Translations under genes and position numbers: made by a program
Source of the DNA: Polyangium jinanense
GTDB taxonomy: Bacteria > Myxococcota > Polyangia > Polyangiales > Polyangiaceae
Direction: 5' to 3'
NCBI RefSeq assembly: GCF_028435365.1
Contig: NZ_JAGTJJ010000001.1
Location: 1,116,001 to 1,180,000, forward strand
Length of the DNA: 64,000 nt
Notes under the pieces: model-generated
The model's input: the letters and a program-made list of their open reading frames with translations, nothing else
Told to the model about the DNA's origin: nothing
The model's database searches: none
Shown: positions 1 through 9,413 of the stretch, in pieces
Layout of the letters: each line of letters begins with the position of its first letter
Position numbering within the stretch: the first letter of the stretch is position 1

Positions 1-943
1 GCGCATGGACGCCTCGGTCTGGAGCAATTCCAGGAGATCATGCACCAGCGCGTCGAGAGGAACCGGACGCGATGCGGCGGGCTCGTCCCGCGCGAGCTCT
101 CTCCACAAGGCCGCGTGAAGCCGGAACCGCTCGAGGATCGTGGTCACGAGCGCGAGGAGGTCGCGCGCGTGTGTCAACCGGTCGAAGGAGAGCTGTTCCG
201 CGGCAAACGCGAGCCGAAGGCGCACGCCCGCCTGCGCCTGGAGGATGTCGCCGAGGAGCCGCTCGAGCGCCTCTTCGAGCTGCCCACCCACCACGAGCGC
301 CTGCTTCAGCTCCTCCTCCAGCCGCGCGGCCAAAAGCTCCATTTCGATGCCATGCGCGGCGCAGAGCATGATCTCGCGCAGCCGATGCCCGGCCTCGTGC
401 TTGCGCACGGAGATGCTGAGCACGCCGGCCATCGCCCCGGCGCCGTCGCGCACCGGGATCGCCTGGCAGTTGAAGACCTGAAACCCTTCGATGAAATGCT
501 CCGGCCCGACGATCTCCACGTATGCGTTTTCCACGATTGCCGTGCCCACCCCGTTCGTCCCGGAAGACGCCCTCGTCGAGCAACGAGCCGGGGCCGGGCA
601 TCGGCCCGGGGCCATGGATCGTCCGCGCGTCGCCGAGCACGTCGAGGACCACCGCCCGCGAATCCCCCAGAATGGCCGCGTGCAGCTCGCGTCCCGAGGC
701 GCGCGAGAGCGCCTGCATGTACGGCTGCGCGGCGCGAACCAGCGTGTCGTGCCGCGCGCGCAGGCGCTCGGTGTCGAGCACACCGAGCCTCTCGGCGAAC
801 GGGCGTCGTGGATTGGCGCCGCCGAGGTGCGAGCGCTCCCAGGAGTTCCGCACGTGCGGACGCAAAAGCGCCGACGAAATGGCTCCCGTCGACCGGTAAA
901 GCCGCCCTGCTTCGACAACGCCTTCCTGGGACACCGTGACCAT
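1..943 (-). pseudogene. GAF-domain sensor (probable histidine kinase), frameshifted and cut by the window edge
   Basis: The N-terminal frame (start near 943, GTC ACG following ATG; an alternative ATG lies at 955) reads through an AcoR-like sensor region with RPHVRNSWERS and a GAF domain up to LLDEGVF. Near position 556 the reading frame must change: the continuation NGVGTAIVENAYVEIVG, the conserved second half of this GAF family, is in a different minus frame and stays open to base 1. Restoring two bases would give the family-typical TNGVGTA. The downstream helical region (LLALVTTILERFRLHAALW) looks like the dimerisation part of a histidine kinase, whose ATPase would lie outside the window. 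Seen: the frame break. Inferred: either a recent pseudogene or a sequencing error. The kinase assignment is tentative because no catalytic box is inside the window. Confidence 0.6.
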
Positions 944-1068
944 GGCCCCTCCCATCTCCGAGCGAAAGTTTGGTGCACATGGCCATCTTCCGCTCTCCGC
1001 TGTGTCTAGACTACATCCTGAGAAGTGTACGAGCGCGAGGTGCCTGACGAAACCTTCCGTGGCGAAAG

Positions 1069-2760
1069 ATGGAGTCGAGCCGCGCCATGGCGGACCTAGG
1101 GGAGCGACCCGACGCGACGTTTGATCTGGCCGCCGTGGGAATGGCGGTCGTCTCCCTCGAAGGCGTCTTGCTCCGCGCCAACCCGAAGCTCTGCGATTTG
1201 CTCGGCCGCAGGGAAGAAGAGCTCGCCGGGCGCCCCGCGCAGGACCTCCGACATCCGGACGACACGAAGGCCGCCCTCCAGCACATGCAGGTGCTCGGCG
1301 AGGGCGTCGTGCAATCCGCCACGACCGAGGAGCGCTTGCTACGAAGGGATGGCTCGTCGCTATGGGTCGCGGTCACCCGCTCCGTCGCCCGCGGCCCCTC
1401 GGGGGCTCCGCTCCACATCCTCGAAGTCATGCAAGAAACCGGGCGCTACAAGCGCGCCGAGGAGGCGCGGGAGCGCGACCTCGCCGGCGAACGGGCGGCG
1501 CGCATCCGGGTCGAGCTGGCCGAGGCGCGAATGGCGCGCCTCCAGACGATCACGTCCGAGCTTGCGCGCGCCGTGACGCCCACCGAGGTGGCGGACGTCG
1601 TGCTGCGGCAGGGGCTCGCCGCCGTCTACGCGGACGCGGGGTACGTCGCGCTGGCGGAGGGCAGCATGATCGAGGTCCTCCTCGCCCCCGGTTATCCGGA
1701 AAATGACCTCGAGCGATTGCGCCGCGTGCCCCTCCTCACCGCAGCTTTGCCGTGGGCCGATTGCATTCGCACCGGCCGCCTCCTCGTTTACGACTCCCCG
1801 CAAGCGTTTCGCGCGGCCTACCCCGATGCGCCTTCGCAGCGCTGGGCCAAGACCTGGGTGGTTGTCCCGATGAAGGTCGGCGATCGGACGATCGGCGCGC
1901 TCGGCGTCACGTACCTCGATACCTGCAGGATCAACCAGGACGATCGGGCGTACATGTGCACGCTCGCCCAGCAATGCGGGCAGGCCCTGGAGCGGGCACG
2001 CCTGTACGAGGCAGAGCAGCGGGCGCGGCTCGCGCGGGAAGAGGCGCTCGCCATTGCGGCGCACGACCTCCGGAATCCACTCTCGGCGATCACGCTGGTC
2101 GCCTCGTCCATGATGCGGACGGCGCCCGAGGACGAAATCGGGAAATGGGTCCGGGAACGGGCGCAAAAGCTCAAGGTGACCGCCGAGCACGCGATGGAGC
2201 TGCTCCACAACCTCCTCGACGCCGCGATCATCGAGGCGAACACGCTGGCGCTCGAGCGCGAGCGGTGCGAGGTCGACGCGCTGCTCGCCGAGGTTGCCGA
2301 CATCCACGCGCCGATCGCCGAGCAAAAGAAAATCGAGCTCGGCACCCGCACGCTGGGCTGCGCCCTTTCGACGACGTGCGACCGCGGCCGCGTGATCCAG
2401 GTCCTCTCGAACCTCCTCGGCAATGCATTGAAGTTCACCCCCGGGGGCGGGATGATCACGCTCTCTGCCGAGCTCGACGACGCCTGGGTGCGATTTTCGG
2501 TCGCCGACACAGGGCCGGGGATCCGGCCGGAAGACGTCCCGCGTCTCTTCGATCGCTACTGGCGTCCGCGCGCGGCGCGCGGCGCGGGAGCGGGGCTCGG
2601 CCTGTACATCGTCAAGGGGATCGTCGAGGCCCACGGCGGGATCGTGTCCGTCGACAGCAAGCTCGGCGTGGGGACGACATTCTCGTTCACCCTCCCCGTC
2701 AAACCGATCGAGCACGCTTCGCCCGGCGGTGGACCACCACGAAGCCGACGAGGCCATTGA
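1069..2760 (+). CDS. PAS-GAF sensor histidine kinase
   Basis: Orphan sensor kinase of 563 aa. A PAS domain (about residues 18-125) is followed by a short coiled segment, a GAF domain (about 165-310), a HisKA region and an HATPase_c domain. The phosphoacceptor is H332 in AAHDLRNP; the N box is around N452 (LSNLLGNALKF), G1 is DTGPGI at 480-485, the F box is LFDRYW and G2 is GAGLGL at 506-511. There is no transmembrane segment, so it is expected to be a cytoplasmic sensor. No response regulator gene is adjacent, which is common for myxobacterial orphan kinases. ATG 1087 is an alternative start. Its 3' end overlaps the convergent gene on the minus strand by 62 bp. Confidence 0.9.
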   Translation: MESSRAMADLGERPDATFDLAAVGMAVVSLEGVLLRANPKLCDLLGRREEELAGRPAQDLRHPDDTKAALQHMQVLGEGVVQSATTEERLLRRDGSSLWVAVTRSVARGPSGAPLHILEVMQETGRYKRAEEARERDLAGERAARIRVELAEARMARLQTITSELARAVTPTEVADVVLRQGLAAVYADAGYVALAEGSMIEVLLAPGYPENDLERLRRVPLLTAALPWADCIRTGRLLVYDSPQAFRAAYPDAPSQRWAKTWVVVPMKVGDRTIGALGVTYLDTCRINQDDRAYMCTLAQQCGQALERARLYEAEQRARLAREEALAIAAHDLRNPLSAITLVASSMMRTAPEDEIGKWVRERAQKLKVTAEHAMELLHNLLDAAIIEANTLALERERCEVDALLAEVADIHAPIAEQKKIELGTRTLGCALSTTCDRGRVIQVLSNLLGNALKFTPGGGMITLSAELDDAWVRFSVADTGPGIRPEDVPRLFDRYWRPRAARGAGAGLGLYIVKGIVEAHGGIVSVDSKLGVGTTFSFTLPVKPIEHASPGGGPPRSRRGH

Positions 2761-2965
2761 CGAGCAAGAGCGCGTTCGTGGCGATGAACACCCAGTTTCC
2801 CAGAAGCACGCTGTACGACGTGAACCCGATCGAGGCCGCGGTTTGTCCGATCCACAGCCATTTCGATACGCCCGCCACCGAATCGCTGCGCCACTGTTTC
2901 CAATTTTGCCCGGTGAGCGTGGCGAGCAGGATGAGCGAGCTGACCCAGCCAATGAGCTCCGTCAT
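2699..2965 (-). CDS. Small PQ-loop / SemiSWEET-like membrane protein
   Basis: An 88-aa protein with three hydrophobic helices (about 3-22, 36-55 and 59-78). The pattern GQNWKQWRSDSVAGVS after helix 1 and the Asn in the third helix (TNALLLVNGLVG) match the PQ-loop/SemiSWEET fold, although the usual PQ dipeptide is GQ. SemiSWEETs form a pore as dimers and move small sugars or other solutes; the substrate here cannot be read. The 3' end overlaps the convergent histidine kinase gene, so both share coding DNA in antiparallel orientation. Predicted inner membrane. Confidence 0.7.
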   Translation of the reverse strand: MTELIGWVSSLILLATLTGQNWKQWRSDSVAGVSKWLWIGQTAASIGFTSYSVLLGNWVFIATNALLLVNGLVGFVVVHRRAKRARSV

Positions 2966-3022
2966 GCGCCTCTGCCCGCATGTGGGGCCAGGCGCCGCCG
3001 TCGCCAGGGTGGGGCTCCACCA

Positions 3023-5626
3023 TCAACTCTTGGCCCCGGCCGTCCCCCGCTCCGGCACCGTCACCGTCCCGATCGCGAGCGCCCGGAGCGCCTCGCCCCG
3101 CCCCTCGTATTGGTCCTGCGCCGGGTGCAGCTCGCCCACGAGCCGCGCCCGGAATTTGCGGAACATCGGCAGCTTGCGGGCGACCGCGTCCGGCGCGTAC
3201 GCCACGATGGGCAGGATGTCCGAATGGATGCGCAGGAGCAGCCGCAGGTACGTCCCGCCGAGCACCTCGCGCTTCTGATAATGACGCCCGCCGAGCAGCG
3301 CCCGCTCGGCCTGCATGTCGAGCGCGTCCGCGGGCAAACCCTTCTTCTCCCGGGCGAACGCCTCGCGGATCCGGTTCGACAAACCCTCCGGCACGACCGG
3401 CGCCCAGGACAGCCCCGACCGCGCGATGAACTTGTCCGCCGCCTCGACGGCCGCCTTCAGCCCCTCGTCCGTGGGCCCGACGAGCGGCGCCGCCGCGGTC
3501 GAGAGCGCCTTCAGCGTCTCCATTTCGTCGAACGGCGTCTCGATCTCGCCGCCCACGAGCACGATCGGCGTCGCGTATTTCCCGTCCTCGCGAATGGCCT
3601 GGTCCATGAGCTCGACGAGGCTCCGGTCGTCCATTCGATCGGCGCGGGCGAGGATCTCGAAGATCTCGCGGCGATCCTCGATTTCCCACGCCTCCTTGCC
3701 GGCGAGCACGTCGTCGATCTCCTTGTCGGCGCCGCGCTGCTCGAGCTCGGAGAGCAACCTCTTCCACGCGGGCACGCGCCGGATGCGCGGCACGAAGCTC
3801 GGCTCGAACCATACGAGGTGCAAAAGCTCGCGGACGATGACGGGCTTTGCCGCCTCTTCCTCCGCGACGAGCGAGCGAATCTCCCGGCGCGGCGCGCTCC
3901 ACGGGCGCAAGCCCGCGGCATCATTCGAAGCGCCGAGCGCGCCGCCGTCGGACGCCGACTCCTTGGGCGCCTCCGCGACCGCCGCCGCGGCCGCGGCCGC
4001 CGCCGTGCCGAGCGTCTCGCGCCCCGGAGCCACGCCGCCGGGCGCGCCGCCGGCCCACGGGCTCGGCGCGCGGCCGCCCTCCGACGACGACGTTGTTCCA
4101 GGACGAACCGGCGCAGGCACAGCCGGCGGGCGCGACGGGGGCGCCGCGGGAATCGTGGAGACAGGAACGGGCGCCGGGACCGGCACGGGCGCTGGAACGG
4201 GCACGGAGACGACCGGCGGCGGTGCGGCCACGGGCGCGGGCGGCACGACCGGCGCGGGCACGACGGGCGGGACGAACGCGGGGGTGGAGATCGACGCGGG
4301 CTTGGGCGTGGCCTGTGGCACCGACGGCGCGGGCTTGGGCACGGGCGGCACGATCGCGGGGGAGACGACGGTCCCCGGTAGCGAGCCCCGCGCCGCCGAG
4401 GGCAAGGGCGGGGGCTTCATCGTCGGCGGCTGCGGCGTCTGGAGCTGCTGCGGCCAGGGGCGCGGCGCCGACGATTGGAACGGCAGATCCCCCGCGAGCG
4501 AGGGCTGCGGCTCGCGCGCGGCCGGCTGCAGGGATGCGGCTGCGAAGGGCAGCGCCGCGCGGCGCGCCGCTTCGGCCTCCGCCTGCGAGATCACGTTCGT
4601 CTGGGTATGGTCTTCCTCCGAATACCCCTTCGATTCCGAGGCCGCCATGGCCTGGACGATCTCGCCCCAGCTCATCTCGTGGCCGGGCATCTCCATTCCG
4701 ACGATGATACGCCCCGGCTCGTCCGGCCGCGAAAGCGGGATCTGCACGCGCCACGTCAGCGTGGCGATCCCGCGGTCCGTATCGATCCAGAGCGCGTCGG
4801 CGCGCACCTTCTGCCGTTGCGCCGGCCCTTGCCCACGGTCGACGAAGATGGCGGGCCGCACGCCCGGCAGGTTCGTCACGAGCCGCGTGTGCTCCGGGTG
4901 CAGGTTCTCGAGCACGATACGCTCGTTGTCGCGCAGCGCCGTGAGGAGCTGATCCGAGGGCGCGGCATTGAAATACGCCTCGCTCGGCCCCTCGAGGCCC
5001 ACGCCTGCAGGCGGCGGCGCGCGCCCCACGAGGTCCGCGCGCGAGGGCCAGCTCGTCGCGATCGGCGCGTAACACACGGGCGGCACGAAATCGTCGGCCG
5101 AGGAGACGTACATCCCGAGGGGCTGCAGGTTCGGCAGCGCGCGTCTTCCATATCCGTCGCGCACGTCGGCGCGCACGCCGACGGGGTTGTTCGTCCCGGG
5201 CCCGCCGCCTGCGCGCTCCCATGTGAGGCGCATGCGGGTGAACCGGCTGCCTTCCTGGAGCGAGCCATCGGGCAGGAACGAGCGATCGCAGAACACCTCG
5301 ATCGACTTGTCGACCTCGCCGACGATGAGACGGGCCACGAGGGATCGGACGGGCTGCTGGTTCGGCGCGTAGGCATAACCGACGAGCGTGACCTCGGGGC
5401 GCGGCTTGAGCGGCACGAGGTCGCTCGCGGCGCGCAAGCTCCGGTTCGGGTCGTCGTCCCAGTGATCGTCGGCCTCATTGAGGGCCTCTTGCTCGTTGTT
5501 GAGCACGGCCTCGCCGGGCTGAAGCCAATACGTGGCCTTGCAAACGACCGTGAGGACGAAGCCCCCGGCGCGCTTCTGCCACACGAGCGATCCGGTGCGC
5601 AGGGGACCGACCGAGAGGATTTGCAT
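3023..5626 (-). CDS. DUF2169 domain protein with long Pro/Ala/Val-rich linker
   Basis: An 867-aa protein starting MQILSVGPLRTGSLVW; I chose the ATG at 5626 because the open frame upstream of it is low-quality and the family starts at this motif. Residues about 10-330 match DUF2169 (ADFVPPVCYAPI, and MEMPGHEMSWGEI), a family often encoded near type VI secretion or pentapeptide-repeat genes in Proteobacteria and Myxococcota. A roughly 200-residue Pro/Val/Ala-rich segment with PVPAPVPVP runs follows, then a conserved helical C-terminal region (about 590-867). No signal peptide is seen, so it is probably cytoplasmic. No secretion genes are visible nearby, so a T6SS role is unproven. Confidence 0.75.
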   Translation of the reverse strand: MQILSVGPLRTGSLVWQKRAGGFVLTVVCKATYWLQPGEAVLNNEQEALNEADDHWDDDPNRSLRAASDLVPLKPRPEVTLVGYAYAPNQQPVRSLVARLIVGEVDKSIEVFCDRSFLPDGSLQEGSRFTRMRLTWERAGGGPGTNNPVGVRADVRDGYGRRALPNLQPLGMYVSSADDFVPPVCYAPIATSWPSRADLVGRAPPPAGVGLEGPSEAYFNAAPSDQLLTALRDNERIVLENLHPEHTRLVTNLPGVRPAIFVDRGQGPAQRQKVRADALWIDTDRGIATLTWRVQIPLSRPDEPGRIIVGMEMPGHEMSWGEIVQAMAASESKGYSEEDHTQTNVISQAEAEAARRAALPFAAASLQPAAREPQPSLAGDLPFQSSAPRPWPQQLQTPQPPTMKPPPLPSAARGSLPGTVVSPAIVPPVPKPAPSVPQATPKPASISTPAFVPPVVPAPVVPPAPVAAPPPVVSVPVPAPVPVPAPVPVSTIPAAPPSRPPAVPAPVRPGTTSSSEGGRAPSPWAGGAPGGVAPGRETLGTAAAAAAAAVAEAPKESASDGGALGASNDAAGLRPWSAPRREIRSLVAEEEAAKPVIVRELLHLVWFEPSFVPRIRRVPAWKRLLSELEQRGADKEIDDVLAGKEAWEIEDRREIFEILARADRMDDRSLVELMDQAIREDGKYATPIVLVGGEIETPFDEMETLKALSTAAAPLVGPTDEGLKAAVEAADKFIARSGLSWAPVVPEGLSNRIREAFAREKKGLPADALDMQAERALLGGRHYQKREVLGGTYLRLLLRIHSDILPIVAYAPDAVARKLPMFRKFRARLVGELHPAQDQYEGRGEALRALAIGTVTVPERGTAGAKS

Positions 5627-5766
5627 CGCGCCGGAGCCTATCTCAAATGGCACGGGATCCGACGGGAAAAATGGAAGGGGGTGTCGACGCTGTGGAGTCG
5701 GACACGGGAGCGGTGCGTCATACGCTACCCGTTGACGCCGCGGGAGCGGGTCGATACGCCTCGCAC

Positions 5767-6213
5767 ATGCACAAACCAATCTCGGGTACGATGACAGGAA
5801 GATTTCTGCTCCTCGGCCTCGGTCTTGGCCTCGGGCTCGTCGCGAGCCGGAGCGCGTCCGGGGAACCCGTGGAGGAAGATGGTGTGCCGCCCGGCATGGT
5901 GGCTCACGTCGAGGGTGGTGTTTGTCCCCCTGGATGGGCGCCCGCGCCGAACATCGAGGGACGGCTCGTCGTGGCGGTCGCCGAGGGCAAGGATGTCGGC
6001 GTGCAGGTCGGCGAGCCGCTTTCGGACCGCGAGGATCGCACGCACACCCACGACTATGCGGGGGAGATCGCCCTGCCCTCGAAGGCGATCGCGGCCGCCG
6101 ACGGGAGCAATCAGGCGGGGGCGCAGGCGCAAACGTACGCCATTGCAGGGACCACCGATCCGGGTGTGTCGGGCCTTCCTTTCGTGCAGGTGATCGCATG
6201 CGTCAAGCAATGA
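5767..6213 (+). CDS. Exported single-module tail-collar-like protein
   Basis: A 148-aa protein. The start at 5767 gives a signal peptide (MHKPISGTMTGRFLLLGLGLG, ending near ASG); ATG 5791 is an alternative. The mature part is one module of the form CPPGW, GRLVVAV, GEPLSDREDRTHTH, then LPFVQVIACVKQ, flanked by two cysteines that could form a disulfide. The HTH and GRxxV pattern resembles phage tail collar domains. The next gene carries two more copies of the module and starts inside this stop codon (ATGA at 6210), so the two are translationally coupled. Function unknown; a secreted binding or structural role is plausible. Confidence 0.7.
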   Translation: MHKPISGTMTGRFLLLGLGLGLGLVASRSASGEPVEEDGVPPGMVAHVEGGVCPPGWAPAPNIEGRLVVAVAEGKDVGVQVGEPLSDREDRTHTHDYAGEIALPSKAIAAADGSNQAGAQAQTYAIAGTTDPGVSGLPFVQVIACVKQ

Positions 6214-7061
6214 AAAGCATGGTCACGATCGCGGCGATCGCCCTCGTCACGGCCTGCGCGGCCGGGTCGGTTTCGACGACCGGTGGATCGTCGGACGGCG
6301 CCGGCGGGAATGGAAGCGGCGGGAGCGGCGGCGGCGCGGGCGGCGGCCCCGGGGCGCGCGGCGACGCATTGCCCACGAACACGATCGGGTTTTTCCAGGT
6401 ACCCGCCTGCCCGAGCGGATGGGAGCCGTACAAGGCCGCGGCCGGACGAACGATCTTGCCGACGATCGCCGACGCGTCGGGTGGCACGACCGTGGGCGAG
6501 CCGCTCCTGAGCGGGGAAGAGCGGCCCCACACGCACGGGGTGCGCGCGGCGTTCGACCTCGTCCCCATCACGTATGCGGGCGCCCCGGGCGGCGGCAACC
6601 AGGGCGTCGCCGCGGCCGGCACGGTCGAATTCGTGACGACCTCCGAGGAATCGACCACGCGTTTGCCCTACGTTCAGCTCCTCGCGTGCAAAAAGCTCGC
6701 GGAGCCCGTGGCCGGGGTCAAACCTTTGCCGAAGGGCATGCAAATCTTTTACGACGGCCCCACGTGCCCCACGGGCTTCCAGCAGGCCGCCGCGACACAA
6801 GGGCGGCTCGTCGTGGGCCTGCCGAAAGACGCGCCTGCCGATCTCTCGTTCGGCGGCGAACCTCTTTCGAGCGCGACCCCGCGCACGCATCTCCACGGAG
6901 GCGAGGTCTCGCTCGCCACGACCTCCCACGGAATCGGGCTCGTGAGCAACGGCGCCGCGACCGGGTATGCGCGAAACGACACGTACACGAGCCAAGCGGA
7001 GGCGGACGCGAGCGAGGCGGCGCTCCCCTGGATCGAGCTCATCCATTGCGAAAAACAGTGA
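6210..7061 (+). CDS. Lipoprotein with two tail-collar-like modules
   Basis: A 283-aa lipoprotein: MKSMVTIAAIALVTAC has a lipobox (VTAC) and is followed by a Gly/Ser spacer. Two modules follow, each with CPxG[WF], GR, GEPL, HTH or HLH, and a closing LPYVQLLAC or LPWIELIHC; they are related to the module of the upstream gene. ATG 6210 overlaps the upstream stop codon; an in-frame ATG at 6198 is possible but would lengthen the signal peptide. The downstream methyltransferase starts at a GTG inside this stop codon (GTGA, 7058), so three genes form a coupled operon. Outer-membrane or surface location inferred; function unknown. Confidence 0.72.
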   Translation: MKSMVTIAAIALVTACAAGSVSTTGGSSDGAGGNGSGGSGGGAGGGPGARGDALPTNTIGFFQVPACPSGWEPYKAAAGRTILPTIADASGGTTVGEPLLSGEERPHTHGVRAAFDLVPITYAGAPGGGNQGVAAAGTVEFVTTSEESTTRLPYVQLLACKKLAEPVAGVKPLPKGMQIFYDGPTCPTGFQQAAATQGRLVVGLPKDAPADLSFGGEPLSSATPRTHLHGGEVSLATTSHGIGLVSNGAATGYARNDTYTSQAEADASEAALPWIELIHCEKQ

Positions 7062-9409
7062 CGGAGAGCGTGAAGGCGGCCCGAGGCGCGGGCGTTTTGC
7101 GAGAACAGGCACCCCTCGCCCTGCGCGAGCTCGCCTCCGGATTTCCGGGAGCGGACGCCGCGGGGCTCGTGAGCGCGATCCTGCGCCTCGTCGTCGTCCT
7201 TTTCGCGTCGTCGCGCGGGCTCTTTCCAGGCGACGACCTCGGCGCCCTCCACGCCGAGCTCACCGCGGCCGACCGCGCCTCGCTCGCCGATCGTCACGAC
7301 GCCTGGCCGCGTGTCCTCGCCCTGTTTCGCCATCTTCACGAAGGATTCCTCGGACAAACCCCGCCCCCGGGCCCCGCCCGGCGCGGCTCGCTCTTCGACG
7401 CGGACGCGTATCCCTTCCTCGAAGGGCCGCTCTCCGACGCCGTCGTCCTGCGTATCCTCGACAAACTCCTCCTCGCCGCGGGCGAGCGCCTCGCCTACGC
7501 CGAGCTCGACGTCGAGCACCTCGGCACCGTCTACGAGACCCTGATGGGTTTTTCCGAGGAGCGTCGGCGCCTCGGCGCCCATTACACCTCGCCGCTCCTC
7601 ACGCGGATCATGGTCGAGCGCACGCTCGCCCCGCTCGTGCGCCCGGACGCGAGCGCCGAGGAGATCCTCGGCCTCTCGGTCTGCGATCCCGCCATGGGAG
7701 CGGGCGCATTTCTCGTGCAGGTTTGTCGGTGGCTCGCCGATCGCCTCGTCGCCGCCTGGGAGCGCGCAGGAATGTCCGCGCCCGAGGCGCCCGACGAGGA
7801 CCCGCAATCCCTCGCGCGGAGGCGGGTCGCCGAGGTTTGCCTGTACGGCGTGGATCGCAATCCCATCGCCGTGGACCTCGCCCGCGTCTCGTTATGGCTG
7901 CTCACGGCGCCGAAGACGCATCCCTTTTTGTTCCTCGAAGCCAGCCTGCGCCACGGGGATTCGCTCGTGGGCCTCGGGCGCGAGGAGATCGAAAACGTCT
8001 CCCCCGCGCCGGTACGCGAGCGCCTGGCCGAGGCAGCGACGGCGCGGCGACGTTTTTTCGAGACGGCCAATCCGGATCTGCTCGCCGAGGCCGATCGCGC
8101 CCTCGCGCCGCTGCGCACCGTGGGCCATGCCCTGCTCGCCGCGCATTTTGCCTCGAAGGACAAAAAAGCCCAGAAAGAACGCCTCGCCGCCCTGCCCGAT
8201 CTCGCTGCGAGGTATCTCACCGGCGAGGGTCTCGCCGAGCTCGAAGCCGAGGCCGCGGCGCTTGCGGCCACCCGCTTTCCGTTTCACTGGCACATCGAGC
8301 TGCCCGAGGTCTTCGGTCGCGGCGGCTTCGACGCGTTCGTGGGAAACCCGCCCTGGGTCTCGTACGCCGGCCGCGCCGCGCAGCCGCTCGCGGACGATCT
8401 TCGCGAATTTTATCGACGCACGAATCCCGCCTTCGCCGGATATCGCAATCTGCAGGGCCTCTTCGTCCACCAGTGCGCCCGCATGCTCCGTCCTGGAGGT
8501 CGGCTCGGGCTCGTCTTGCCCACGTCGATGTCCGACCTCGGCGGCTACGAGCCCTCACGCCGCGCGCACGACGTGCTCTGCGTGTGCGACGACGAGCTGC
8601 CCGATTTCGGGGACGCCTTCGAAGGCGTCTTCCAGCCGAGCATGGGCCTGCTCTCCACGCGTCGAAACGAGAAAGCCTCGCTCGGCACGGCCCTCGCCTG
8701 GCCCCTCGCGCGCTCGGACCTCGACGCCGAGACGGCAGCCCTGCTCGAAAAACTCTCGGCCCTGCCGAAGCTCCCGCCGCACCTCTTCGGCGAGCGGGGT
8801 TTTCAGAGCAACGGCGACGACGTCCGGCACCTCCACGAGCGCGAGGCGCCCGACGGCCGTTTCCAGATCGGCCTGCGCGTGGGCGGCGACATCGAGCCGT
8901 TTTCCCGGCGTCCTCCGCGCCTTTATTGCGACCCCACCGATTTCTCGGGTCGCTTCCGCAAGGACGTCGAATGGCTCGCCGTGCGCCTCCTCATCCGCCA
9001 GACGGCCCGCTTCCCGATGGTCGCGTTGTCGGACGGCATCGCCTTCCGGAACTCGATCCTCGCGGGTTTTTCCGACGATCAATGGAGCGCGGCGTTTCTG
9101 CTCGGCTGGCTCAACGCGAGCCCCATTCGCTTTTACCATTACATGCGGCACCGTGACGCCCGGCAAGGAATGCCGCAGGTGAAGATCACCCACCTGCGCG
9201 CGCTCCCCGCGCCGGCCCATCCCGAGCTCGTCCCGGAGATCGAAGCGTTCGCCGGGCACTTCGGCACCCGCAATCAGGGCATCAGCCGGTCCGAGCAGGA
9301 CACGCTCGACGACCTCGTCGCCCGCGCGCTCGGCGTCGCGCCGCCGGAGCGGGGGCCCATCGAACGATGGGCGCGGACCGTGACCCCGGATCGCGCCCCC
9401 TCGCCTTGA
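7058..9409 (+). CDS. Orphan N6-adenine DNA methyltransferase (type IIG/Eco57I-like family)
   Basis: A 783-aa protein. After an N-terminal helical region (1-165, including LGTVYETLMGF) comes the entry motif HYTSPLLTRIM, the SAM-binding motif I DPAMGAGAFL (210-219) and the catalytic motif NPPW (430-433); the C-terminal half would be the target-recognition domain. These motifs fit gamma-class adenine methyltransferases of the type IIG/PglX-like group. Such enzymes are often 900-1300 aa with an N-terminal nuclease; this one is shorter at the N terminus and I see no PD-(D/E)xK pattern, so methylation without cleavage is likely. GTG 7058 overlaps the preceding stop; GTG 7070 is an alternative. The convergent esterase gene ends 4 bp away. 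Confidence 0.85.
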   Translation: MTESVKAARGAGVLREQAPLALRELASGFPGADAAGLVSAILRLVVVLFASSRGLFPGDDLGALHAELTAADRASLADRHDAWPRVLALFRHLHEGFLGQTPPPGPARRGSLFDADAYPFLEGPLSDAVVLRILDKLLLAAGERLAYAELDVEHLGTVYETLMGFSEERRRLGAHYTSPLLTRIMVERTLAPLVRPDASAEEILGLSVCDPAMGAGAFLVQVCRWLADRLVAAWERAGMSAPEAPDEDPQSLARRRVAEVCLYGVDRNPIAVDLARVSLWLLTAPKTHPFLFLEASLRHGDSLVGLGREEIENVSPAPVRERLAEAATARRRFFETANPDLLAEADRALAPLRTVGHALLAAHFASKDKKAQKERLAALPDLAARYLTGEGLAELEAEAAALAATRFPFHWHIELPEVFGRGGFDAFVGNPPWVSYAGRAAQPLADDLREFYRRTNPAFAGYRNLQGLFVHQCARMLRPGGRLGLVLPTSMSDLGGYEPSRRAHDVLCVCDDELPDFGDAFEGVFQPSMGLLSTRRNEKASLGTALAWPLARSDLDAETAALLEKLSALPKLPPHLFGERGFQSNGDDVRHLHEREAPDGRFQIGLRVGGDIEPFSRRPPRLYCDPTDFSGRFRKDVEWLAVRLLIRQTARFPMVALSDGIAFRNSILAGFSDDQWSAAFLLGWLNASPIRFYHYMRHRDARQGMPQVKITHLRALPAPAHPELVPEIEAFAGHFGTRNQGISRSEQDTLDDLVARALGVAPPERGPIERWARTVTPDRAPSP

Positions 9410-9413
9410 CGCC

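Noticed and set aside
72..986. Several plus-strand and alternative-frame open reading frames of 100-300 codons at the left edge
   Set aside because: They lie opposite the GAF gene, are Arg/Ala/Pro-rich and have the wrong codon-position bias; the GAF motifs are only on the minus strand.
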